In this document: piece by piece, positions 58,465 through 64,000 of the stretch | How positions within the stretch are numbered: the first letter of the stretch is position 1 | How the letters are laid out: every line of letters starts with the position of its first letter | From: [Bacillus] enclensis | GTDB lineage: Bacteria > Bacillota > Bacilli > Bacillales > Bacillaceae_B | DNA length: 64,000 nucleotides | Assembly: GCF_001456935.1 (NCBI RefSeq) | Contig: NZ_KQ758485.1 | Span: 46,595-110,594, forward strand | Direction: 5' to 3' | Program-made: the position numbers and the translations under genes | Notes under the pieces: generated by a model | Seen by the model: the letters and a program-made list of their open reading frames with translations, nothing else | What the model was told of the DNA's origin: nothing | Database searches by the model: none

Positions 58465-58961
58465 ACAAACGTTAATAATGTACCAAGTACAATCGGGACT
58501 CCATAAGGGAACAAGATGGGAGATTCCATTTGAGGTTTAATGAGGATCCTTCCTTTTGTCCCCATCAGAAGGGCCGGAAATATGTAGAGGGATTTGAGAG
58601 ATTGCAAGAGGCCCCTTTTCTGGATAATCAAGGCGATCGAGATGAGTCCGCCTAAAAGCGCAACAGAAACAAAGCTCTGAAGCGTGAACGAGGCTCCCAT
58701 CAATGCCCCAACGGCCCCCATGAGCTTGACGTCCCCCGCCCCCATTCCTCCAAGTATAAATGGGATTAACAGAGTTGCTATACCGGCCAGCAGCCCCAGG
58801 CTGCTAAAAAAAAATCCATCCCACCCCTGAGTAATGGAATAGAAGATGAGACCGAATAAGATGGCTGGAAACGTAACGATATTTAATATTTTCCTTGTTT
58901 TGAGATCCGTGATCAGGGATACCAGCAGGGCTGAAACGAGAATGCTATAGATAAGAATCAA
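58446..58961 (-). CDS. Prepilin peptidase, TadV/CpaA-like (A24 family)
   Basis: A 171-residue polytopic membrane aspartyl protease. The two catalytic Asp are in SLITDLKTRKI (N-terminal) and GMGAGDVKLMGAVGALMG, the GxGD motif. It is shorter than PilD-type enzymes because it lacks the N-methylation domain, as usual for TadV/CpaA. It would process the Flp pilin and the TadE/G pseudopilins. Confidence 0.9.
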   Translation of the reverse strand: MILIYSILVSALLVSLITDLKTRKILNIVTFPAILFGLIFYSITQGWDGFFFSSLGLLAGIATLLIPFILGGMGAGDVKLMGAVGALMGASFTLQSFVSVALLGGLISIALIIQKRGLLQSLKSLYIFPALLMGTKGRILIKPQMESPILFPYGVPIVLGTLLTFVWSVAM

Positions 58962-58989
58962 TTTGGCTCACCTCTGGAATGTGGATTTG

Positions 58990-59020
58990 GATAAGCCCTG
59001 TTTTTTAGGCAGGGCTTGGG
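58990..59020 (-). terminator. Hairpin between the Flp pilin gene and the tad genes
   Basis: AAGCCCTG (58993-59000) pairs with CAGGGCTT (59010-59017). There is no clear U-run, so it more likely stabilises pilin mRNA or attenuates readthrough. Confidence 0.5.
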
Positions 59021-59024
59021 TGTT

Positions 59025-59180
59025 TTAAGGTAAAAGGTTGGTGAATAATCCTCTTATCTCAGTTTCCAAAAGCGCAACAGCTATTGCTACCACGGCAACT
59101 ACCCCTGCCAGCACCAACCCATACTCAGATAACCCCTGACCCTCTTCTTCTACTACCAGCTGCTTTAATTTGTTCACCAT
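59025..59180 (-). CDS. flp: Flp-type pilin
   Basis: A 51-residue pilin precursor. The start MVNKLKQLVVEEEGQGLSEY at 59180 has AAAGGAGG; the longer frame is rejected. GQGLSEYGLVLAGVVAVVAIAV is the conserved Flp/Fap helix with the cleavable Gly-Gln and the Glu-Tyr pair, followed by a short tail. It is first in the tad operon and presumably the major pilus subunit, processed by the TadV-like peptidase. Confidence 0.92.
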   Translation of the reverse strand: MVNKLKQLVVEEEGQGLSEYGLVLAGVVAVVAIAVALLETEIRGLFTNLLP

Positions 59181-59216
59181 TCTAAATTCCTCCTTTTGAT
59201 TTGATATTAACTGTAT

Positions 59217-59275
59217 GTTCTTTTTTAAGAACAACCTTATAGCTCTATAATAGTTCATTATAATGAACGTGTAAA
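59217..59275 (-). promoter_or_regulatory. Flp pilin promoter with palindromic operators
   Basis: On the minus strand TTTACA (59270-59275) and TATTAT (59247-59252) are separated by 17 bp, within which lies the perfect palindrome GTTCATTATAATGAAC (59253-59268). Further downstream GTTCTTTTTTAAGAAC (59217-59232) is another inverted repeat, resembling paired GTTCTYT SinR-type boxes. ATTCGCTATTGCGAAT at 59315-59330 lies upstream. Tight repression is suggested. Confidence 0.6.
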
Positions 59276-59386
59276 TACTCTATATTCAGAAAAAAGTCGA
59301 TAAATACCGACATTATTCGCTATTGCGAATAGCAGGTTTCTATTATATATTGAGACTATATGCCTACATAAGGAAGGAGTGAAGTC

Positions 59387-59731
59387 ATGCCTTTACCGAA
59401 AGAAGACACACTATATAGAACGATCCCTTATTCAATTGTAATGGCGGATACATTTGCCGCACGGTTTAAAGGGCTGATGTTCAGGAAGGATCCCATCATA
59501 AATGAATGTCTGTTGATTGTTCCCTGTAATTCCATCCATATGTTCTTTATGAACTTTTCAATTGATGCTGTATTTCTTGATGAACAGCAGAGAATCATTA
59601 AACTGGCAAGGGATCTGAGGCCCTGGTCAATAGTAAAACCTGTAAAGGAAGCCCGTTCTGTTTTAGAACTGCCAGCAGGGAGTATAGTAAAGCTGAATTT
59701 AAAAATTCAGCAGGTTATTGAATTGCCATAG
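59387..59731 (+). CDS. DUF192-family protein
   Basis: A 114-residue protein with the DUF192 core: ARFKGLMFRKDP, then NSIHMFFMNFSIDAVFLDEQQRI and LELPAGSIVKL. AAGGAAGGAG lies upstream of the ATG. It is divergent from the Flp pilin gene. DUF192 proteins are small and often exported; this copy has no signal peptide. The function is not established. Confidence 0.88.
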   Translation: MPLPKEDTLYRTIPYSIVMADTFAARFKGLMFRKDPIINECLLIVPCNSIHMFFMNFSIDAVFLDEQQRIIKLARDLRPWSIVKPVKEARSVLELPAGSIVKLNLKIQQVIELP

Positions 59732-59760
59732 GGACAGTGGGACAGGGTCACTGTCCCACC
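59730..59760. repeat. REP-like element beside the transposase
   Basis: GGGACAGTGGGACAGGGTCA followed by CTGTCCCACC, between the DUF192 gene and the end of the RAYT reading frame. Confidence 0.75.
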
Positions 59761-59770
59761 TTTCCCCTAT

Positions 59771-60529
59771 TTAAATCCTGGCAATCACACTTTTCGAAAC
59801 CCCGGTTATTCTTGATAACTGCCTGATTGACACCCCTTCTATTTCTTTCATCTCTTTTATTATTTGATTCCTTTTGGATTTGTCCAGTTGCTGCAACATG
59901 CTTATACTGGGTACGCCTGCAAGACTCAGAAGCCCCAGGACCTCAGCATCGGTTCTTCTGCTGATATAACTTTCTTCAAGGAATTGATCATCATTTTGCT
60001 CCTGCATGTATTCTTGAAATAGGTTTTTAGAATTTTGGAGGTTTTTTGAAAATAGAAGAAGTGGAGCTTGATTGTCTATGAAGGTTTCTTTTTTGAGTTA
60101 CTCGTGGAAGCTGGTCCATTTGCTTTCGTAGATCGTTTTGGCGAGTCCGGCTTTCAATGGGTTTTGGTGGATGTATCGAAGAACTTTTTTAAATGACACT
60201 TCGGTTTCAATCGTTTCGCTTTTGAACCTCTCTTGGAACAGGTGTCCGCATCGTTCATATTTATTATTATACCAGTATACATAACTTGAGCTGATTCTCT
60301 GGAGGCAGTCTGATATGCTGTCTCCATTTTCTTTCATCAAGAGATGCACATGATTATCCATCAAGCAATAACCATAAAGTTTATAATCACAAATACCTTT
60401 ATACTTTTTCAATCTCTTAATGAACGCCCTCTTATCCTCCTCCCCTTCAAAGATTGTCTGTTTGTTGATTCCCCTCAGCATAATGTGGTAAATTCCTGTG
60501 CCGCTCTTCTGTCTTTTCGTTCTTGGCAA
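59771..60529 (-). pseudogene. REP-associated tyrosine transposase (RAYT, Y1_Tnp) split by one in-frame stop
   Basis: The reading frame starts at a TTG at 60529 (AAAGGAG upstream) as MPRTKRQKSGTGIYHIMLRG, the usual RAYT start, not in the longer frame beginning at 60634 that reads through REP DNA. The HUH motif is DNHVHLLMKE (His60/His62 by this start), and the Tyr-rich helix is SYVYWYNNKYERCGHLFQER. A TAA at 60098-60100 ends the first 143 residues. The same frame then continues for 30 codons and 78 more from 60007, ending with the C-terminal HTH (VSIRQLSRITGVSKSVIARI) of these proteins. It is either a recently inactivated transposase or one made by readthrough. Confidence 0.85.
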
Positions 60530-60554
60530 TGGACCATCTCCTTTGTTTGTTTTG

Positions 60555-60616
60555 GTGGGACAGGGGGACAGGTACCGCGTCCCGAAAAGGACAAGGTACC
60601 TGTCCCCTTGTACCAC
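60555..60616. repeat. REP-like double element upstream of the RAYT
   Basis: GGTGGGACAGGGGGACAGG then TACCGCGTCCC, a short GAAAA spacer, GGACAAGGTACCTGTCC and CCTTGTACCACC. The two arms form an inverted pair next to the transposase start. Confidence 0.85.
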
Positions 60617-60662
60617 CTTTACTCTATTCGACATAAATAGAGAAATTCCTCTTTAACGGAAC

Positions 60663-60690
60663 ATAGGGACAGGTTCACTGTCCCTATGCT
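60663..60690. repeat. REP-like short element
   Basis: ATAGGGACAGG and TTCACTGTCCCTAT form an imperfect inverted repeat with ATAGGGACAG mirrored by CTGTCCCTAT. It is upstream of the RAYT. Confidence 0.75.
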
Positions 60691-60720
60691 GTACCGATAT
60701 AGAAATGTGATTCTTAACAA

Positions 60721-60743
60721 GTGGGACAAGCTCCCTGTCCCAC
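60721..60743. repeat. REP-like short element
   Basis: GTGGGACAAGCTCCCTGTCCCAC: GTGGGACA and TGTCCCAC pair. It abuts the stop of the acyltransferase gene. Confidence 0.75.
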
Positions 60744-62722
60744 TATTCCAGTGCCTTCCCGAGTGGTTGTTTTAATGCTCCGGCCATTGTGCGGGAGTAT
60801 AGGGTGGAGATATGGTGGTAATCCCGGTATACCAGGACGTTCCCGACTACTGGGGGACATGATTTATCATCACAGAAGTACTGGGATAGGTCGGCGAAGG
60901 TGACGTTGTCCGGGATCCCTTGGGTGTTTTCCCATGGTATGGCTTCTGATAATACTTTATCCCTTGGCATTGAGCAATCTTCAATATCTTTTTTTTGCTC
61001 CACGCACGTCGGCGGGTCTCCTTCCATCGCCGGGTTGTCCCGAACAGCGAACACTTCTGTGGTTCCCTCGAGTTTCCTCCACTGCTCTATATACCCTTCA
61101 GGTACTTGATCACCGGCCCCGACGTTTGCCGTTGTGAAGACCAGGTCCGGCGGATCTTTTTTCAACATATCAAGAACTTTCTCATTCCAATCCATGCAAG
61201 AAGCATTCAACAACCCGTCAAAATCATCAGATGAAAAGCGGCAGGCATCCTTATTGTAGATTTCGATTTCCAGCTTCATTTTCTTGGCGAGCTCTTCAAG
61301 CGCCGGGTACCAGTGCCCTGAATGAGAGCCTCCGACCAAGGCGATTGTGTGTACAGGATTTTCCGTTTCTCCCCGCGAACACTTCGTTACTTTTTCCTCT
61401 TCAATTCCCGAAAAACATTCAGGGTCATCGTAGAAAGCAGGCAGATCTTCTTTGACTGCAAGCGCTGATGGAACCGGCTTTTTTCCCGGATCCGGCTTCA
61501 CGCCGTCTGAAATGGCCATAGCCCCGGGATACTTTTTCATGTCATATTCCTTATGATCCTGTCCGGAAACATAATAAGCCCAAACACTGTTGACGCAGAA
61601 TAACGGGAACAGCAGGCTCACTAGCACAACCGCAAGTTTCCTTTTAGATTGTTTGATATTGATATTCCGGACCGGTGTTTCAAGTACTTTTACCGATAGG
61701 AAGGAGAGCACAAATGCCGCTGCCATGATTGCAAGTCCGCCTGCTAAAGGCACTTTTTCCACATCAAAATAAGCATAGGAGAAAATAAGCAGCGGCCAGT
61801 GCCACAAATAGAATCCGTATGACAACCCGCCGAAATACAGAAACGGTTTGGAACCAAGCAGCCTATCTACCCCGTACCGGGTGCTGTTCTCGGCTGCAAT
61901 GATGACAAGGATGACGCCTCCGGTAGGCAGCAGCGCTGCATATCCAGGAAACACGGTTGAAACAGGAAGGAGAATCCCCGTAAAGCAGATGATTGCCAAC
62001 CCTAGCCACCCCATCACCGTACTCACTGATTTATTCAGTCTCAAGTAAGGCAGGAGAAGTGCCAGGATGCCGCCAAGGCTGAACTCCCAAACACGGGCGA
62101 ATGTGTCGAAGTAGGCCCATGGTTGATTCACCGCAGTCTTAAAGATAGAATAACTAATCGATAAAGTGAAGAGAGCTGCGAGCACGCCCAGCATCGTCTT
62201 TCTAACCGGTGTCCCTAGCACTTTTTTTGCTAGAAAATAAGCCAACCAAACCACAAACGGCCACGTTAGATAAAACTGTCCCTGTAGAGATAACGCCCAG
62301 AAATGCTGGAGCGGACTCGCCTGATTGTTCTGGGCCAGGTAATCCACTGAGCTATTGGCTAAATACCAATTTTCAAAATACAAGGCCGAAGCAAAGATCT
62401 CCCCGATGATCTGTTTCCACTGTACCTGCGGCATGATCAAAATGGACACAACCGCAGTGAACAAGAGGACCGTGAATGCAATCGGAAACAATCTCCTTGC
62501 AAGCCCCAGCCAGTAATCAATCAAGTGGATGCGGCCGGTCTTCTCCATCTTCGATAGCAAAGAAGTCGTGATCAAATAACCGGAAACAATAAAGAAAACA
62601 TCCACGCCGCCGGAAACCGCCCCGACCCAAATATGATAGACAGCAACCAAAAACGCAGCAACCGTCCGCACCCCCTCAAGCTCCGGCCGAAACCTCTTCT
62701 CAGGCGCCCTCAAATCACCCAT
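60743..62722 (-). CDS. OafA/YrhL-type acyltransferase with C-terminal SGNH domain
   Basis: A 659-residue membrane protein when started at MGDLRAPEKRFRPELEGVRT (62722); the longer frame includes REP-derived codons. The acyltransferase-3 domain has RTVAAFLVAVYHIWVG with its catalytic His, VSGYLITTSLL, then about ten membrane helices to about residue 370. The C-terminal extracytoplasmic SGNH-like part has VGGSHSGHWYPALEEL (block I Ser) and DYHHIST (Asp-His) near the end. It would O-acetylate a wall or surface polysaccharide, as OatA or PatA-like proteins do. Confidence 0.9.
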   Translation of the reverse strand: MGDLRAPEKRFRPELEGVRTVAAFLVAVYHIWVGAVSGGVDVFFIVSGYLITTSLLSKMEKTGRIHLIDYWLGLARRLFPIAFTVLLFTAVVSILIMPQVQWKQIIGEIFASALYFENWYLANSSVDYLAQNNQASPLQHFWALSLQGQFYLTWPFVVWLAYFLAKKVLGTPVRKTMLGVLAALFTLSISYSIFKTAVNQPWAYFDTFARVWEFSLGGILALLLPYLRLNKSVSTVMGWLGLAIICFTGILLPVSTVFPGYAALLPTGGVILVIIAAENSTRYGVDRLLGSKPFLYFGGLSYGFYLWHWPLLIFSYAYFDVEKVPLAGGLAIMAAAFVLSFLSVKVLETPVRNINIKQSKRKLAVVLVSLLFPLFCVNSVWAYYVSGQDHKEYDMKKYPGAMAISDGVKPDPGKKPVPSALAVKEDLPAFYDDPECFSGIEEEKVTKCSRGETENPVHTIALVGGSHSGHWYPALEELAKKMKLEIEIYNKDACRFSSDDFDGLLNASCMDWNEKVLDMLKKDPPDLVFTTANVGAGDQVPEGYIEQWRKLEGTTEVFAVRDNPAMEGDPPTCVEQKKDIEDCSMPRDKVLSEAIPWENTQGIPDNVTFADLSQYFCDDKSCPPVVGNVLVYRDYHHISTLYSRTMAGALKQPLGKALE

Positions 62723-62745
62723 CCAAACCAACTCCATTCCAAAGG

Positions 62746-62767
62746 CGGGACAGGTCCCTTGTCCCAC
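62746..62767. repeat. REP-like short element
   Basis: GCGGGACAGGTCCCTTGTCCCAC: GGGAC mirrored by GTCCC. It lies just upstream of the acyltransferase and has extended its apparent open frame. Confidence 0.7.
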
Positions 62768-62986
62768 TGCCCCGGCATGAGCAAGCACTTCTGCCCACTG
62801 ATATCCTTCTGTTTTCTAATTGATAACTGCAGCAACCAAAACCCGGTCCCGCATTATAGTTAGTACGTATTATAGTAAACGCATGTAAACAGTAGGCTCC
62901 ACTCACGTTAGTTTTATGTAAATATTCGATTTCAGATCTCAGTATTCATTTTTAGCAATCAAGAGGGGATTTAACCTCTCCTTATT

Positions 62987-63018
62987 GCGGGACGGGGGGA
63001 CAAGTACCGCGTCCCACC
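62987..63018. repeat. REP-like element
   Basis: GCGGGACGGGGGGACAAG followed by TACCGCGTCCCACCTCCCGC. Apart from this and the next element, the gap 62790-63250 shows no gene. Confidence 0.7.
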
Positions 63019-63116
63019 TCCCGCGCCACCTTAACAAAAATCATTTGAACAATCGTTCAACCCCATCCAGCCCTCTCTTACACCCTTAATGACTTTCAAT
63101 CAAGCGTTTGTATAAA

Positions 63117-63147
63117 CGGGACAAGGTACCTGTCCCCCTGTCCCACT
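63117..63147. repeat. REP-like element
   Basis: CGGGACAAGGTACCTGTCCCC followed by CTGTCCCAC. It lies about 140 bp upstream of the LysM protein gene. Confidence 0.75.
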
Positions 63148-63266
63148 TGTCGAAAAATATTTTTTGGCATGGCCTTCCAAAGCTATTCCCAATTATTTGC
63201 CGGGTCATTATAATTATGTCAGGAAGTAGTTTCCTATACTTATATTTTCTTGAAGGAGAAATGAAC

Positions 63267-64000
63267 ATGATTACGAAGAAGACTTTAACGGCTTCTGTAT
63301 TAGCAACATCCCTTTTATTTTCCGGCACTGCAATGGTGCAGCCGGGATATTCGGTGGAGGCCGCTCAAACAATCAATTATCAGGTGGAGCTCGATAAGTT
63401 CGCATCGCATTATGCGACTATCATCCGCACTCTGGAAAGCTATACAAAGAAAATCAATGCTGCAAAATCTGAAAATGAAATGATGGATCTGTACGATGAA
63501 TACATGGGGTATTTTGACGCAGCACTTGAGAAAGAAGCTCCCGTCAATGTTAAAAACACAGCCATCGGACAATTGGATGAATACATTTATAACAGTTTAA
63601 TAGAAGTATATAACGCTGAAATTGATACAATTGATTTTTATAATGGGGATTTATCAGAGGAAGATTACAACGACGCCTTGGAAGCAATGGAGGCGAATGT
63701 CTCAGAGCAGGAGGCCTTGTTCAAGAAGACAGCAAAAAGCTACCAATCAAAGCACGGGGTGACTTTCAGTAAAGATATGTATTACCTCCTTGAAGAAAAC
63801 CCGCCTGCTAAACCAGAACAACCGGGTAAAACAAGCACATACAAAGTAAAAAGCGGCGACACGCTTTCCGCGATTGCAAAAAAATATGGTACGACGGTAA
63901 GCAGTCTGAAAAAGCTCAACAGCTTAAAGAGCGACCGCATTTATGTCGGACAAGTACTGAAGATGTCCGGAACTGCTGCAAAGCCAGCCAACAATGACAG
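63267..64000 (+). CDS. Secreted LysM-domain protein (3' end outside window)
   Basis: The first 244 codons are present. The start ATG at 63267 follows TGAAGGAGAA at 9 bases; an ATG at 63261 is too close to the site. The signal peptide is [20 protein letters not shown] with cleavage near SVEA. A helical N-terminal region (about 40-190) is followed by a LysM repeat: [20 protein letters not shown], then [20 protein letters not shown]. It should bind peptidoglycan outside the cell. Any catalytic or further LysM domains would lie beyond base 64000. Confidence 0.85.
   Translation, partial: MITKKTLTASVLATSLLFSGTAMVQPGYSVEAAQTINYQVELDKFASHYATIIRTLESYTKKINAAKSENEMMDLYDEYMGYFDAALEKEAPVNVKNTAIGQLDEYIYNSLIEVYNAEIDTIDFYNGDLSEEDYNDALEAMEANVSEQEALFKKTAKSYQSKHGVTFSKDMYYLLEENPPAKPEQPGKTSTYKVKSGDTLSAIAKKYGTTVSSLKKLNSLKSDRIYVGQVLKMSGTAAKPANND

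Noticed and set aside
60530..60634. N-terminal extension of the transposase frame
   Set aside because: These codons are REP DNA; homologues start MPRxKR and a ribosome binding site precedes the TTG at 60529.

Overview
The window looks like chromosomal DNA of a mesophilic, moderate-GC Bacillaceae. The indications are strong AGGAGG-type ribosome binding sites, frequent GTG/TTG starts, sigma-A-like promoters, cre-type sequences, NagA/ROK/YesL-type genes, an Opp-like importer and FIMAH-type C-termini. I cannot name the species; a Bacillus-Rossellomorea-type organism would fit. No rRNA, tRNA, CRISPR array or prophage was seen.

Layout. (1) 1-4.8 kb, minus strand: an Opp/Dpp-type peptide importer operon with an embedded IclR regulator; its permease runs off the left edge. 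(2) 5.1-10.7 kb: a giant secreted amylopullulanase behind two cre-like boxes. (3) 11.1-20.1 kb: a small lipoprotein, then a glutarate/L-2-hydroxyglutarate locus. It holds an orphan TRAP-type permease, a C26 amidase, a GntR regulator, AtuA-family and DUF4387 proteins, LhgO, DUF3870 and GlaH (CsiD). GTTATAAC palindromes mark the GntR-flanking promoters, and glaH has its own promoter, structured leader and terminator. (4) 20.3-48.2 kb: a large carbohydrate-utilisation region. Two related secreted beta-propeller proteins lie at 20.3-23.4 and 42.4-44.6 kb. Between them are an 11-gene catabolic operon (Gfo/Idh oxidoreductases, FAD oxidoreductase, CE7 esterase, sugar isomerase, DapA-like lyase, NagA), an unusual GGDEF-like/winged-helix regulator, a sugar ABC importer operon and a YesL-type protein. 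A second FAD oxidoreductase and a GH67/GH20-like enzyme follow. The catabolic and importer operons share a composite AGACAAGTCT operator. (5) 48.4-52 kb: DUF5317 membrane protein, a 31-residue membrane peptide, a GGDEF/HD-GYP c-di-GMP enzyme and a ROK protein. (6) 52.2-59.2 kb: a compact Tad/Flp pilus operon with its pilin gene and an operator-like promoter. (7) 59.4-64 kb: DUF192 protein, a REP-associated transposase (RAYT) split by one in-frame stop, an acyltransferase/SGNH protein and a partial LysM protein.

Interspersed through the intergenic DNA are about 17 GGGACAGG...CCTGTCCC elements. They are REP-like palindromes and the RAYT is their likely mobiliser. Some form the ends of reading frames. 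Two other repeat families occur: a 25-bp tandem array with regularly spaced palindromes (15.17-15.30 kb) and a Bacillaceae dispersed repeat carrying an inserted hairpin (41.87-42.14 kb).

The genes suggest a saprophytic, polymer-degrading lifestyle: starch/pullulan breakdown, import and redox-based catabolism of modified or acetylated glycans, peptide uptake, lysine-derived glutarate use, and surface attachment with c-di-GMP signalling. All functions are inferred from recognised protein features; no database search was possible.
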